From Enterococcus pallens ATCC BAA-351 (GTDB lineage: Bacteria; Bacillota; Bacilli; Lactobacillales; Enterococcaceae): DNA of 64,000 nucleotides. Below the pieces are notes generated by a model, which had not been told where the DNA came from, did no database searches, and saw only the letters and a program-made list of their open reading frames with translations. A program made the translations under genes and the position numbers. The stretch spans positions 124,001 to 188,000 of the forward strand of contig NZ_ASWD01000003.1 of NCBI RefSeq assembly GCF_000407485.1, given 5' to 3'. Below, in pieces: positions 9,314 to 18,564 of this stretch; position 1 is the stretch's first letter; the number at the start of each line of letters is the position of its first letter.

Positions 9314-10240
9314 TCACTCCTTCAACGGTATTTCGACAATATCGAAATCTTTCGCGATTGTCGTGTCTCTAAACACATCTTGTGCTTCTTTTTCCAGCTC
9401 TTGAGCCTCCTTGGCTAAATAGCGGGCCGAAATGTGTGTCAGCATCAATTGCTTTGCATGGGCCTGCTTAGCGATTTTAGCGGCTTGCTTAGTAGTGGAA
9501 TGATAATAAGAGCGAGCCATCTTTTCCTCGTCTTTTCTAAAAGTGCTTTCATGAACCATCACATCACTATTTTTAGCCAATTCTACAGAAACTGGCGTAT
9601 ACCGAGTATCTCCAAATATAGTAACAATTCGACCAGGTTTTTTCTTACCAATGAATTCCTTGCCGTCAATTACTCGGCCGTCTTTAAGTGTAACAGTTTT
9701 TCCCTGCTTAATTTGTCCGTAGACCGGTCCAGCAGGAACTCCTAGCTCTTCCAGCTTCTCAACCTGCAATGTTCCTTCGTGATCAGCCTCCACCACGCGA
9801 TAGCCATAGCTGTCTATCCCGTGGTCCAGTAATCGACATTCCACAGAAAATTGTTTGTCCTTGAATACGATTCCTTCCTTTGCCTCAATGTATTTAATTG
9901 GGTAAGAAAGTCGCGTTTTGGAAACCTCTAGAGCTGTTTTTACAAAAGCTTTTAATCCGGGAGGTCCATACAGTTCCAGCTCTTCATCTCCACCTTGGAA
10001 GGAACGGCTGCTTAATAAGCCCGGCAGACCAAAGATATGATCCCCATGTAAATGGGTTATAAAAATCTTTTCAATTTTACGCGGACGAATAGTGGTACGC
10101 AAGATTTGCATTTGCGTACCTTCGCCACAGTCAAATAGCCAAATGGCATTTCGTTCTGCTAATAATTTTAAAGCAATACTGCTAACATTTCGATGTTTAG
10201 CCGGAACACCTGCTCCGGTTCCTAAAAATTCTAATTCCAT
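9314..10240 (-). CDS. rnz: Ribonuclease Z
   Basis: The tRNA 3'-processing endonuclease of the metallo-beta-lactamase fold. The 308-residue protein starts [18 protein letters not shown]. It has the zinc-binding HLHGDH motif (about 63-68), FGDTR, HESTF and a C-terminal HISARY segment, with the insert that forms the tRNA-binding arm in the middle. The ATG at 10240 has AGGA upstream; the ATG at 10246 is part of that site. This enzyme matters for tRNAs without an encoded CCA, such as the tRNA-Gln at 40097 in this window. Confidence 0.96.
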   Translation of the reverse strand: MELEFLGTGAGVPAKHRNVSSIALKLLAERNAIWLFDCGEGTQMQILRTTIRPRKIEKIFITHLHGDHIFGLPGLLSSRSFQGGDEELELYGPPGLKAFVKTALEVSKTRLSYPIKYIEAKEGIVFKDKQFSVECRLLDHGIDSYGYRVVEADHEGTLQVEKLEELGVPAGPVYGQIKQGKTVTLKDGRVIDGKEFIGKKKPGRIVTIFGDTRYTPVSVELAKNSDVMVHESTFRKDEEKMARSYYHSTTKQAAKIAKQAHAKQLMLTHISARYLAKEAQELEKEAQDVFRDTTIAKDFDIVEIPLKE

Positions 10241-10312
10241 AATCATCCTAACTTTCTATCAAATTACTTTCATTCTAGAAGAAAGTCAGGCTTTCTGCAA
10301 ACAGAAATCGGT

Positions 10313-10858
10313 TTATTGTTCATCATTTACGTGATTATCTGGCTGATTGTCTTTATTTTTAGCCATTTCTTGTGCTTTCTTCACATCTTCTTCGACTTCT
10401 TCATAGCTCAAGCGAGTAATTTCTCCGCCTAATTCATTCATTACTAATTGATTCAATGCGCGATTATCGTCTTCTTCTGCAATTAAAAGCAGTCCAGTGT
10501 CATCCTCTTTAATTTTATCAATTAGAAAAGAAAAAACGCCTTGAGCATCGCGGATTTCTTTAACATCTCTCGAAGCACCGATCATTCCGCCAGTAAACCA
10601 GCCTAGCAAAACGCCAATTGGTCCGCCTAGAATTCCTACCAGCATACCGATCAAACCACCGGTAGCACTCTTGTTATTGCCAGTAAAATCTAAAAAATCC
10701 TCAATTTGAAATTGATGCGCACCATCGTTAGAATGATGGACTACTGCCATTTGTTCACCCTTGAATGCTTGTGTTGCTTGTAATTTTTTCACCTTCGAAA
10801 AGGCTTCGTAAGCTTGAGATGGAATCTCAAAATTCATGATTATCACTCGTTTTTCCAA
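10313..10858 (-). CDS. DUF1269-family membrane-associated protein
   Basis: A 181-residue protein with a soluble N-terminal half, then a glycine-zipper hydrophobic segment (about 70-100, GGLIGMLVGILGGPIGVLLG), then an acidic C-terminal domain and a disordered tail. This is the DUF1269 pattern; the function is unknown. The start is TTG at 10858, 9 bp after AAAGGAG. An ATG at 10837, preceded by GAG, would give a protein 7 residues shorter and cannot be excluded. It may be the first gene of the rnz transcript. Confidence 0.75.
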   Translation of the reverse strand: MEKRVIIMNFEIPSQAYEAFSKVKKLQATQAFKGEQMAVVHHSNDGAHQFQIEDFLDFTGNNKSATGGLIGMLVGILGGPIGVLLGWFTGGMIGASRDVKEIRDAQGVFSFLIDKIKEDDTGLLLIAEEDDNRALNQLVMNELGGEITRLSYEEVEEDVKKAQEMAKNKDNQPDNHVNDEQ

Positions 10859-10963
10859 AAAAATCAGCTCCTTTATGATTAATTCAAGTTTATCAGTAAA
10901 CAGGGATTTTGTGAACTAGTCACGCTTTTGAAAAACACAATAAACGTTTTATGTTAACTAAAT

Positions 10964-10991
10964 AAAAAAGAAGCAGAAAAATCTGCTCCTT
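10964..10991 (-). terminator. Terminator of obgE
   Basis: AGCAGA (10972-10977) pairs with TCTGCT (10982-10987) and the stem extends by three more pairs past one mismatch. A T run follows on the minus strand. Confidence 0.65.
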
Positions 10992-11003
10992 ATTTATTCC
11001 TAT

Positions 11004-12317
11004 TTATTCAACGAATTCAAATTCGTATTTATCAATCCGCACAATGTCGCCATCTTTAGCACCACGGGCACGTAAAGCTTCATCAACACCCATCGCACGT
11101 AATTGACGGGCAAAACGCATTACCGTTTCATCGTGATCGAAGTTCGTCATCTTGAATAGTTTTTCTAGCTTCTCGCCCGACAATACCCAAGTAGTATCCG
11201 GGTCACGAGTAATTGTAAAGCCAGGATCTTCACTTTGGAAACCATACTGAACAGTTTCTTCTTCGATTTCTTCCTCGTACAACGGAAATTCTGGGGTAGT
11301 TTCCAATAAATCAGCGGTTGCACTTAATAAATTATCCATCCCTTGCTTAGTAATGGCTGAAATCGCAAAGATTGGCAGGTCATCTGCAAACTCATCTTCC
11401 TTGTCCTTCGCTAATTGTTCCTTGAACTTCACCAGATTTTCTTCTGATTCTGGCATATCCATTTTGTTAGCTACAATAATTTGCGGACGTTCTAACAAGC
11501 GTAAGTTATGAGAACCCAGTTCCTTATTAATCGCCACATAATCCTCATAAGGATCACGACCTTCCATACCGCTCATATCAATGACGTGCAGGATAACTCG
11601 CGTACGTTCAATGTGTCGCAGGAATTGTGTTCCCAAACCAACACCTTGAGAAGCTCCCTCGATTAATCCAGGCAAATCGGCAGCTACAAAGCTGCGGCCA
11701 TCATTAGTCGTCACCATTCCTAAATTAGGTACTAACGTTGTAAAATGATACGCACCGATTTTGGGTCTAGCAGAAGAAATCACCGATAAAATGGTTGATT
11801 TACCTACTGAAGGGAATCCAACTAGGCCAACATCAGCTAACACTTTTAACTCAAGCTCAATCTTACGTTCTTGACCTGGTTCACCATTTTCAGCAATTTC
11901 GGGGGCAGGATTTCTCGGCGAAGCGAAACGGATATTTCCGCGTCCTCCACGACCGCCCTTGGCTACTCGCAGTTCTTGACCATTTTCAATTAAATCACCA
12001 ATTAATACGCCTGTCTCAGCATCCCGTACAGTTGTTCCTGGCGGCACTTTAACATAGGTATCCTCAGCTCCCCGACCATGCATTCCCTTACTCATCCCGT
12101 TTTCACCAGGAGTTGCTCTAAAATGACGATTGAAGCGGAAGTCCATTAATGTGCGCAAGCCTTCTTCTACAACTAGAATAACATCGCCGCCACGGCCGCC
12201 ATCGCCACCAGCAGGTCCACCATCCGGCACATATTTTTCACGACGAAAAGCAACCATGCCATCGCCGCCTTTGCCAGCTTTGACGTCAATTGTTACCTGA
12301 TCTAAAAACATAGACAT
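11004..12317 (-). CDS. obgE: Obg/CgtA GTPase
   Basis: An essential ribosome-associated GTPase linking 50S maturation with stress and growth. The 437-residue protein has the glycine-rich Obg fold (about 1-160, with [14 protein letters not shown] and GGDGGRGGD), the GTPase domain (P-loop GFPSVGKST, switch [18 protein letters not shown]) and the C-terminal OCT domain typical of Firmicutes (about 355-430). The ATG has AAGGAGG upstream. It is followed directly by a terminator and is likely monocistronic. Confidence 0.98.
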   Translation of the reverse strand: MSMFLDQVTIDVKAGKGGDGMVAFRREKYVPDGGPAGGDGGRGGDVILVVEEGLRTLMDFRFNRHFRATPGENGMSKGMHGRGAEDTYVKVPPGTTVRDAETGVLIGDLIENGQELRVAKGGRGGRGNIRFASPRNPAPEIAENGEPGQERKIELELKVLADVGLVGFPSVGKSTILSVISSARPKIGAYHFTTLVPNLGMVTTNDGRSFVAADLPGLIEGASQGVGLGTQFLRHIERTRVILHVIDMSGMEGRDPYEDYVAINKELGSHNLRLLERPQIIVANKMDMPESEENLVKFKEQLAKDKEDEFADDLPIFAISAITKQGMDNLLSATADLLETTPEFPLYEEEIEEETVQYGFQSEDPGFTITRDPDTTWVLSGEKLEKLFKMTNFDHDETVMRFARQLRAMGVDEALRARGAKDGDIVRIDKYEFEFVE

Positions 12318-12475
12318 TTTTCGTCCTCCTTGTATCTTTTTATTTTCTGACTACTGAATCTCCACACAAACAAAGTCTCCTTATTTTAGCGGTATTTTCC
12401 TCCATTGTCCATTCCTCACAGTGAATCTAATAAATTTTTATGCTTCCTATTAAGCAGATGCCAACTTCTAGTGAA

Positions 12476-12531
12476 CCGATTGCCGAATCGGAGTGTAATC
12501 TTTTGACAAAAAAAAACATCCGTTGCAAAAT
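12476..12531 (+). promoter_or_regulatory. gap promoter with upstream inverted repeat
   Basis: TTGACA (12503-12508), 17 bp, CAAAAT (12526-12531). Upstream is a perfect inverted repeat, CCGATT-GCCG-AATCGG (12476-12491), placed where an activator or repressor could act. It does not match the CggR operator known from Bacillus. Confidence 0.5.
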
Positions 12532-12597
12532 AGTTCGTGTAAGGAATAAGTGCGTTTCGTACTTCATTTCTCTAACACAAAGGAGGAACTTTTGGTT

Positions 12598-13608
12598 ATG
12601 ACAGTAAAAGTAGGTATTAATGGTTTTGGACGTATTGGTCGCTTAGCCTTCCGTCGTATCAAAGAAGTATCAGATGATATTGAAGTTGTAGCAATTAACG
12701 ACTTAACAAGCCCAACAATGTTGGCTCAATTATTACAATTTGACTCAACTCATGGCACATATCCAGGAACTGTTTCTGCAACAGAAAATTCAATCGTTGT
12801 TGACGGTGAAGAAACTCGCGTATACGCAGAACCTGATGCAAGCAAGATCCCTTGGGCAAAAGAAAACGGCGTTGATATTGTTTTAGAATGTACCGGTTTT
12901 TACACTTCTCAAGAAAAAGCACAAGCTCACTTGGACGCTGGCGTAAAACGTGTAGTTATTTCAGCTCCAGCTGGTCAAATGAAAACTATTGTTTACAATG
13001 TAAATGATGACACATTGACTCCAGATGACAAAATCATTTCAGCTGGCTCATGTACAACTAACTGTTTAGCACCTATGGCTTACTTCTTAAATGAAGAATT
13101 TGGTATTGAAGTTGGTACCATGACAACTGTTCATGCGTATACTTCAACACAAATGTTGCTAGACGGACCTGTAAAAGGTGGAAACTTGCGTGCTGCTCGT
13201 TCAGCTGCTGATAACACTATTCCACATTCAACTGGTGCTGCTAAAGCAATCGGCTTAGTTATCCCAGAATTGAACGGCAAATTGCAAGGACATGCACAAC
13301 GTGTTCCTGTTGTTGACGGTTCATTAACTGAATTGGTTTCAGTATTAAAAACAAAAGTTACTGCTGATGAAGTCAACGAAGCTATTAAGAAACATACCGT
13401 TGATAACCCATCTTTCGGCTACGACGACCGCGAAATCGTTTCTAGCGATGTGATTGGTACTACTCAAGGTTCAATCTTTGACCCTACTCAAACAGAAGTT
13501 ACTTCTGCTGGAGACTACCAATTAGTTAAAACTGTTGCTTGGTACGATAACGAATACGGTTTTACTTGCCAAATGATTCGTTTATTAGAAAAATTCGCTA
13601 ACCTATAA
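12598..13608 (+). CDS. gap: Glyceraldehyde-3-phosphate dehydrogenase
   Basis: Glycolytic NAD-dependent GAPDH. The 336-residue protein begins [20 protein letters not shown] (Rossmann fold) and has the catalytic Cys at about 154 in [13 protein letters not shown] and the YDNEYGF segment at the C-terminus. Codon use is strongly biased, as expected for a highly expressed gene. An AAAGGAGG site precedes the ATG by 11 bp; a TTG at 12592 is closer, but homologues start at MTVKVG. It lacks neighbouring pgk and tpiA, so it is transcribed alone. Confidence 0.98.
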   Translation: MTVKVGINGFGRIGRLAFRRIKEVSDDIEVVAINDLTSPTMLAQLLQFDSTHGTYPGTVSATENSIVVDGEETRVYAEPDASKIPWAKENGVDIVLECTGFYTSQEKAQAHLDAGVKRVVISAPAGQMKTIVYNVNDDTLTPDDKIISAGSCTTNCLAPMAYFLNEEFGIEVGTMTTVHAYTSTQMLLDGPVKGGNLRAARSAADNTIPHSTGAAKAIGLVIPELNGKLQGHAQRVPVVDGSLTELVSVLKTKVTADEVNEAIKKHTVDNPSFGYDDREIVSSDVIGTTQGSIFDPTQTEVTSAGDYQLVKTVAWYDNEYGFTCQMIRLLEKFANL

Positions 13609-13621
13609 GCAACTATTTGTA

Positions 13622-13650
13622 AGAGGAGATTTCGATCTCCTCTTTTTTTA
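13622..13650 (+). terminator. Terminator of gap
   Basis: A 9-bp stem (13622-13630 with 13635-13643) closed by a TTCG tetraloop and followed by a T run. Confidence 0.95.
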
Positions 13651-13702
13651 TTAGCTTTATGGGAAAATTCGATTATTTTCCATAGGAAGCAACAGTTTTT
13701 TT

Positions 13703-13711
13703 TGTTATGAT
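13703..13711 (+). promoter_or_regulatory. Extended -10 promoter of the cyclophilin gene
   Basis: TGTTATGAT, an extended -10, about 30 bp before the start codon. No good -35 is seen. Confidence 0.5.
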
Positions 13712-13741
13712 AGAAAGGAAGGAATTTGAAGGGAGATTTTT

Positions 13742-14494
13742 ATGCAACTAAGAAAGATATTACTAAGCAGCTCATTAATCTTATCGATTGGAGTTTTTGC
13801 TGCTTGCAACTCTGGCGGTAATGCCAACAATAGTTCTTCAGAAAGTACAGCCAGCTCTACACAGGAATCAAGTGTCGATCTAAGCAAAGTGGATCTTCCA
13901 CAGCTTTCTAATGAAGTAACTGACGATGAGTACCTAGTAGAAATGGATACAACAGTAGGCAACATCAAAATTAAACTGTTTCCAAAAGAAGCACCAAAAA
14001 CCGTGGAGAATTTTGTTACTCATGCCAAAGATGGCTATTACAACGGAACGACCTTCCATCGTGTGGTAAATGATTTCATGATTCAAGGGGGCGATCCTAA
14101 AGGCGATGGTACCGGTGGTGAAAGTATTTGGGGCGATCCATTTGAAGATGAAATTTCACCAAGCTTGTACAATATTCGTGGGGCTCTTTCCATGGCTAAT
14201 GCTGGGGAAAACACTAATGGCAGTCAATTCTTTATCGTGCAAAATAAAGACGATCAAAGCGATGGCTTGGCGATTCAGTATACTCCAGAAAAAATAATTG
14301 AAGCTTACAAAAATGGTGGTACCCCAAGCTTGGACGGCAAACATGCTGTATTTGGCCAAGTAACTGAAGGTATGGACATCGTTGATAAAATTGCGGGAGC
14401 TGAAACTAAGGCCAACAGTCAAGGCGAAGATTCTACTCCAGTTGATCCAGTGAAGATTAACGAAATCAAAATTTTACAAGAACCAAAAGAATAA
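13742..14494 (+). CDS. Cyclophilin-type peptidyl-prolyl isomerase lipoprotein
   Basis: A 250-residue lipoprotein: signal segment 1-20 with lipobox VFAAC (lipidated Cys21), a Ser/Asn-rich spacer, then a cyclophilin domain (about 65-245). The domain has [19 protein letters not shown] and NGSQFFIV, which include the catalytic Arg and the substrate groove. It should catalyse prolyl isomerisation of exported proteins at the outer face of the membrane. The GGGAG site lies 5 bp before the ATG. Enterococci also use PrsA foldases; this is a different family. Confidence 0.95.
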   Translation: MQLRKILLSSSLILSIGVFAACNSGGNANNSSSESTASSTQESSVDLSKVDLPQLSNEVTDDEYLVEMDTTVGNIKIKLFPKEAPKTVENFVTHAKDGYYNGTTFHRVVNDFMIQGGDPKGDGTGGESIWGDPFEDEISPSLYNIRGALSMANAGENTNGSQFFIVQNKDDQSDGLAIQYTPEKIIEAYKNGGTPSLDGKHAVFGQVTEGMDIVDKIAGAETKANSQGEDSTPVDPVKINEIKILQEPKE

Positions 14495-14507
14495 TTCTTA
14501 AGTTTTT

Positions 14508-14552
14508 AATAAGCCGAAGTCGATACATGCATCTGACCTCGGCTTATTTTTT
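14508..14552. terminator. Bidirectional terminator
   Basis: A 14-bp stem (14508-14521 with 14535-14548, one mismatch) with T runs on both sides, between the converging cyclophilin gene and the FabZ-like gene. Confidence 0.9.
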
Positions 14553-14554
14553 TA

Positions 14555-15001
14555 CTATTTTTGTTCCTTGTCACCTACGATAAAGGTAAATTCACAATCA
14601 GTTACAGTGGTTCCTTCTACGGTTGCCCACGCTTTTGCTGTACCAACTGGCCCCTTCATTTTTTCAATATCAAAATTCAAATAAAGAACATCCCCTGGTC
14701 TCACTTTCTCATGAAAAACTGCCTTGTTAATTCCTCCAATGTAAGCTGTTTTCCCTTGGAAGGCTTCTGATTTCAAAATAAGCAATGAACCAGCCTGAGC
14801 TAAGGCTTCAACGATTAATGTTCCTGGCATCATTGGATCGTTAGGAAAGTATCCTTGAAAAAAATCTTCGTTCATAGTCAAGTTTTTCACAGCAGTAATG
14901 TGCTTTTGATCTTCAAATTCTACGACAGCATCTAAATAGTAAATTGGAAAACGATTAGGAATGATTTCCATGATTTCTTCAACGTTCATTAATTTTTCCA
15001 T
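14555..15001 (-). CDS. FabZ-like hotdog protein lacking the catalytic His
   Basis: A 148-residue single-hotdog protein of the FabZ (3-hydroxyacyl-ACP dehydratase) family, with PNRFPIYYLD, AVKNLTMNEDFFQG, PGTLIVEALAQAG and RPGD in the family order. In FabZ the helix motif is GHFPG, where His is the catalytic base, with a Glu 14 residues on. Here it reads GYFPN: Tyr51 replaces His, while the partner Glu65 is kept. Dehydratase activity is therefore doubtful. The ATG at 15001 has GAGGTG upstream; an ATG at 15064 would precede the promoter. The gene is divergent from fabI, and both have FabT-type operators, so a role in fatty-acid synthesis or its control is likely. Confidence 0.8.
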   Translation of the reverse strand: MEKLMNVEEIMEIIPNRFPIYYLDAVVEFEDQKHITAVKNLTMNEDFFQGYFPNDPMMPGTLIVEALAQAGSLLILKSEAFQGKTAYIGGINKAVFHEKVRPGDVLYLNFDIEKMKGPVGTAKAWATVEGTTVTDCEFTFIVGDKEQK

Positions 15002-15024
15002 AGTTGCACCTCGGCATCTTATTT

Positions 15025-15064
15025 GTTTGATTATCAAACTATCACAGAATCTCTTTTTTTTCAA
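15025..15064 (-). promoter_or_regulatory. Promoter and FabT-type operator of the FabZ-like gene
   Basis: GTTTGATTATCAAAC (15025-15039) matches the FabT palindrome of streptococci and enterococci. On the minus strand TTGAAA (15064-15059), 17 bp, then TAGTTT (15041-15036), so the operator overlaps the -10. Confidence 0.7.
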
Positions 15065-15089
15065 GCACTACTAGATTAATAAAAAAATA

Positions 15090-15120
15090 GTTTGACAATC
15101 AAACAATTTTCCAACATAAT
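15090..15120 (+). promoter_or_regulatory. Promoter and FabT-type operator of fabI
   Basis: GTTTGACAATCAAAC (15090-15104) overlaps the -35 TTGACA (15092-15097). CATAAT (15115-15120) follows after 17 bp. FabT bound with acyl-ACP would repress fabI when exogenous fatty acids are present. Confidence 0.75.
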
Positions 15121-15159
15121 GTGTTCATACGATAATTAAAGTAGGAGTGTGTCAACCGC

Positions 15160-15915
15160 ATGTCATTTTTAACTGGAAAGAAAATACTGGTGACAGGTGT
15201 CGCTAATAAAAGAAGTATCGCTTGGGGCTGTGCGAAAGCTATTGCCGATCAAGGAGCAGAAGTCATTTATACTTATCAAAATGAACGCATGAAAAAAGGG
15301 TTAGTGAAATTAGTTGGTGAAGAAGCACCAATGGTTGAACTAGACGTTTCCAAAGATGAAAATATCGAAAAAGCTATGAATACAATCAAAGAATTAGTCG
15401 GTAACATTGATGGCTTCGTCCATTCCATTGCTTATGCGAATAAAGAAGAATTATCCGGCAATGTTTCAGAAATTTCTAGAGATGGCTTCAGTTTAGCTCA
15501 AGACGTAAGTGCTTATTCTTTACTTGCTTTGACTAAATACGCTTTGCCAATCATGAATCCTAACAGCAGTATTGTAACCATGACCTACATGGGATCAGAG
15601 CGTTCAATTCCTAACTACAACATGATGGGTATTGCTAAAGCTGCATTAGAAGCGGAAGTTCGTTATTTGGCTACTGAGCTAGCTCCTAAAGGGGTTCGGG
15701 TTAATGCTATCTCAGCTGGTGCAATTAAGACATTAGCTGTTACTGGTGTTAAAGATTACCAATCACTGCTTTCTCTTTCAGAAGAACGCACACCAGATAA
15801 AGTCAGTGTTACAATTGATGAAGTTGGCCAATCTTGTGCCTTCCTAATCAGCCCGTTAGCCAGCGGAATCGTTGGAGACATCATTTATGTAGATAAAGGT
15901 GTTCACTTAAGCTAA
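15160..15915 (+). CDS. fabI: Enoyl-ACP reductase FabI
   Basis: FabI reduces the trans-2-enoyl-ACP double bond in the last step of each fatty-acid elongation cycle and is the target of triclosan. The 251-residue SDR-type protein has the FabI form of the NADH motif (VTGVANKRSIAWG), HSIAYA, and the catalytic Tyr and Lys in TYMGSERSIPNYNMMGIAKA. It ends with GDIIYVDKG. An AGGAG site lies 12 bp before the ATG, a rather long spacing. FabT-type control is inferred from the operator at 15090. Confidence 0.97.
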   Translation: MSFLTGKKILVTGVANKRSIAWGCAKAIADQGAEVIYTYQNERMKKGLVKLVGEEAPMVELDVSKDENIEKAMNTIKELVGNIDGFVHSIAYANKEELSGNVSEISRDGFSLAQDVSAYSLLALTKYALPIMNPNSSIVTMTYMGSERSIPNYNMMGIAKAALEAEVRYLATELAPKGVRVNAISAGAIKTLAVTGVKDYQSLLSLSEERTPDKVSVTIDEVGQSCAFLISPLASGIVGDIIYVDKGVHLS

Positions 15916-15925
15916 CAATAAAAAA

Positions 15926-15979
15926 ATTCCCAGCAATCTCATCGATTTTTTATCGAGGCTTGATTGTTGGGATTGTTTT
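15926..15979. terminator. Bidirectional terminator between fabI and ilvE
   Basis: An outer stem of 13 bp (15926-15938 with 15962-15974) encloses a small inner hairpin, with A and T runs on the two sides. Confidence 0.85.
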
Positions 15980-15981
15980 AT

Positions 15982-16998
15982 TTAATTCACTTCGTAAATC
16001 CAGCCTTCAGGAGCCTCAACATCACCAAATTGAATACCGACTAATTCTTCGTAAAGCTTCTTAGTCACCGGTCCAACTTCTGTCTCGCTATAAAAGACAT
16101 GGAAATCGTCTCCGTTTTGAATACCGCCAATCGGTGAAATGACAGCTGCTGTACCGCAGGCGCCAGCTTCAGCAAACTGGTCTAATTCGTTTAAATACAC
16201 GTCACCTTCAATTGTTTCCATACCAAAGCGTTCCTTTGCTAAATGAAGCAATGAGTATTTCGTAATACTTGGCAAGATTGATGGAGAAATTGGCGTAATG
16301 AATTTATTGTCTTTGGTAATCCCAAAGAAATTAGCCGACCCAACTTCTTCGATCTTCGTGTGAGTTGCCGGATCTAAATAGATACAGTCAGAATAATTCC
16401 GTTTATGGGCCTGGTAGCCTGGTAAGAGACTCGCAGCATAGTTGCCCCCAACTTTGGCTGCACCCGTTCCCTGAGGGGCTGCACGGTCATATTCAGACAC
16501 GATAAAGTTAGTTGGTGCCATTCCACCTTTAAAGTATGGACCTACTGGCATGCAAAAGACTGAGAATAGATATTCAGGTGCTTCAACAACTCCGATATTG
16601 TCTCCCACTCCGATCAGATAAGGACGAATATACAAAGTTGCTCCAGTTCCATAAGGCGGTACGTATTCTTCATTCGCTAAAACAACCTGCTTTACAGCGT
16701 CTATGAACTTTTCTTCTGGAACCTCTGGCATACACATTCTTTCGGCACTGCGATTTAGACGTTTACTATTTTCATCTGGACGAAAAAGATTAATCTTACC
16801 ATCTTTGCGGCGATAGGCTTTTAGTCCTTCAAAACATTCTTGCCCATAATGCAGACATGTTGACCCTTCACTAATGGTAATTTTATTATCTTCAGTTAAA
16901 TGGCCTTCATCCCATTCACCATTTTTCCAATGTGAGATATAGCGATAAGGAGTTTTCATATAGTCAAACCCTAGCTCTTCCCATTTTATATTAACCAT
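15982..16998 (-). CDS. ilvE: Branched-chain amino-acid aminotransferase
   Basis: A PLP enzyme of fold type IV that interconverts leucine, isoleucine and valine with their 2-keto acids. The 338-residue length and the motifs HYGQECFEGLKAYR, RPYLIGVG, GAAKVGGNYA (with the PLP Lys near 197) and EVGSANFFG are typical of type II BCATs. AAGGAG lies 8 bp before the ATG. No ilv or leu biosynthesis genes are adjacent, so it may serve degradation or branched-chain fatty acids as well as synthesis. Confidence 0.96.
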   Translation of the reverse strand: MVNIKWEELGFDYMKTPYRYISHWKNGEWDEGHLTEDNKITISEGSTCLHYGQECFEGLKAYRRKDGKINLFRPDENSKRLNRSAERMCMPEVPEEKFIDAVKQVVLANEEYVPPYGTGATLYIRPYLIGVGDNIGVVEAPEYLFSVFCMPVGPYFKGGMAPTNFIVSEYDRAAPQGTGAAKVGGNYAASLLPGYQAHKRNYSDCIYLDPATHTKIEEVGSANFFGITKDNKFITPISPSILPSITKYSLLHLAKERFGMETIEGDVYLNELDQFAEAGACGTAAVISPIGGIQNGDDFHVFYSETEVGPVTKKLYEELVGIQFGDVEAPEGWIYEVN

Positions 16999-17108
16999 CC
17001 TATCATCTCCTTCTTATATAAAAGTTAGTCTACCACTTTGTTGGAAGCTTGTCATGAATATTTTCATATTTTTTGGAATTTTCTGTATATTCACCCTAAC
17101 TATGGCTA

Positions 17109-17137
17109 TCGACATATTTTTTAAAACTTGTTAGAAT
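17109..17137 (+). promoter_or_regulatory. Promoter of the MscS-type channel gene
   Basis: TCGACA (17109-17114), 17 bp, TAGAAT (17132-17137), about 30 bp before the start codon. Confidence 0.55.
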
Positions 17138-17166
17138 GAAAAGCATCGGGAGAAAGGAAGTTCTTT

Positions 17167-18075
17167 ATGCTTTTTTTAACAATACAAACAACTGATTCTA
17201 CGAGTCTTGATGTCGTCGATCAGGCCACTGAAAAACTATCAGCCTGGCAGCGCTACTGGCAATCGATTGATTGGGATGCTGTCTTCTCAACCTTCATTCA
17301 AAAAGGAATCACTCTAATTATTATTTTGATTCTCTTTGGTATTATCAAAAAAGCCGGAAATTTTTTAATCACTCAGTCATTTGAACGACAAAAGCGCAAA
17401 ATAGCTGGTAGTACCACGAGGATTGAAACGATTCATACTTTATCTGCGAATATCTTTTCTTACACTTTATTTTTCTTTTTTCTGTACTCTGTATTAGATA
17501 CAATCGGTATCCCTGTTGGCTCGCTGCTAGCCGGTGCTGGAATTGCTGGGATCGCTATCGGTCTTGGAGCACAAGGATTCATGAACGATATTATTACCGG
17601 TTTCTTTATCATTTTAGAACAGCAAATTGATGTTGGAGATTATATCAAATTGGTTAATTTGCAGGTTGAAGGTACTGTGACCTCTGTGGGTATTCGCATG
17701 GTTCAGCTAAAGTCAGCTGATGGGACGGTTCATTTTATACCAAATCGTAACATTACCACCATCAGTAATTTGTCTAGGGCTCATATGCAAGTCTTAATCG
17801 ATGTACGGATCCAGCCTAATGAAGGCTATGAGAAAATCAGCCAATTAATCCAAACAGTAAATGACCGCTTAGGAGAAAACTACAAGAAGGATATTTTCGA
17901 TGGTCCTAATCTTTTTGGGATGGTAGATCTAGGTAATGGTAATTTTGCCATTCGGACCGTCATGTATGTAACTAATGGCAAGCAGCTAGCCTTAAAAGAA
18001 GAATTCTTAGCTAATTATGTCAAGGAACTTACTGAACACGGCTTTACCATTCCTAACAACCCAATTAAAGTATGA
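17167..18075 (+). CDS. Small-conductance mechanosensitive channel, MscS family
   Basis: A 302-residue MscS-type channel that releases solutes on hypo-osmotic shock. It has three predicted membrane helices (about 48-66, 92-110, 118-150). The pore helix is the Gly/Ala-rich LAGAGIAGIAIGLGAQGFMNDI stretch, followed by the cytoplasmic beta domain (FFIILEQQIDVGDYIKL, VEGTVTSVGIR) and the C-terminal alpha/beta domain. The AAAGGAAG site is well placed. It is flanked by its own promoter and terminator, so monocistronic. Confidence 0.95.
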   Translation: MLFLTIQTTDSTSLDVVDQATEKLSAWQRYWQSIDWDAVFSTFIQKGITLIIILILFGIIKKAGNFLITQSFERQKRKIAGSTTRIETIHTLSANIFSYTLFFFFLYSVLDTIGIPVGSLLAGAGIAGIAIGLGAQGFMNDIITGFFIILEQQIDVGDYIKLVNLQVEGTVTSVGIRMVQLKSADGTVHFIPNRNITTISNLSRAHMQVLIDVRIQPNEGYEKISQLIQTVNDRLGENYKKDIFDGPNLFGMVDLGNGNFAIRTVMYVTNGKQLALKEEFLANYVKELTEHGFTIPNNPIKV

Positions 18076-18081
18076 TAAAAG

Positions 18082-18122
18082 AAGGAGACCCAAAAAATGA
18101 CGATTTTGAGTCTCCTTTTTTT
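18082..18122 (+). terminator. Terminator of the MscS-type gene
   Basis: AAGGAGAC (18082-18089) pairs with GTCTCCTT (18110-18117), the stem extends inward with CAAAA/TTTTG, and a T run follows. Confidence 0.85.
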
Positions 18123-18144
18123 ATTGATTAATTATTGCTTAAAT

Positions 18145-18414
18145 TTACCAGCTAGCTTTCTTAACCCCAGGTATTTGTCCCTTATGAGCTAATTCACGAA
18201 AATGGATTCGAGACATGCCGAATTTGCGCATGTAACCTCTAGGTCGACCATCAATCATGTCCCGCTCCTTTAAACGATTAGGATTGGATTCTTTAGGTAA
18301 CTTAGCTAAGCCTTGGTAATCGCCAGCTGCTTTTAAAGCCTGACGTTGTTCTGCATATTTTTCAATCATTGCACGTTGCTTTTCAGCCTTCACAATCTTT
18401 GATTTCTTTGCCAC
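18145..18414 (-). CDS. rpsN: Ribosomal protein S14, zinc-free (C-minus) form
   Basis: An 89-residue small-subunit protein S14. It has the family blocks [33 protein letters not shown] and ends [12 protein letters not shown]. It contains no Cys at all, so it lacks the CxxC zinc ribbon of the short form encoded in the main ribosomal operon. Such zinc-independent paralogues replace the zinc form during zinc limitation. The start is GTG at 18414, with GGGAAG 7 bp upstream. A Zur-like site overlaps its promoter. Confidence 0.95.
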   Translation of the reverse strand: MAKKSKIVKAEKQRAMIEKYAEQRQALKAAGDYQGLAKLPKESNPNRLKERDMIDGRPRGYMRKFGMSRIHFRELAHKGQIPGVKKASW

Positions 18415-18450
18415 TTCTGTACTTCCCTTCCGTTAGCTTCTCTATGATTT

Positions 18451-18479
18451 AAATCGTAATAGTTACTTTTAACAACTTA
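18451..18479 (-). promoter_or_regulatory. Zur-like operator and promoter of rpsN
   Basis: The plus strand reads AAATCGTAATAGTTACTTTT (18451-18470). The left half matches the Bacillus Zur box (AAATCGTAATNATTACGATTT) exactly, and the right half keeps TTAC. On the minus strand a weak promoter TTGTTA (18476-18471), 17 bp, TTAAAT (18453-18448) places the site in the spacer. The nearby TTAACAACTTAA (18469-18480) also resembles an AdcR site, so the zinc regulator is not settled. Confidence 0.5.
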
Positions 18480-18564
18480 ACTAAGATACTAATTTATTAA
18501 GGAAATGTCAAAGATTGTGTATCTTGTGTCTTCTGAACCTTTACCGGCTGCAAATTCTGTAGAA

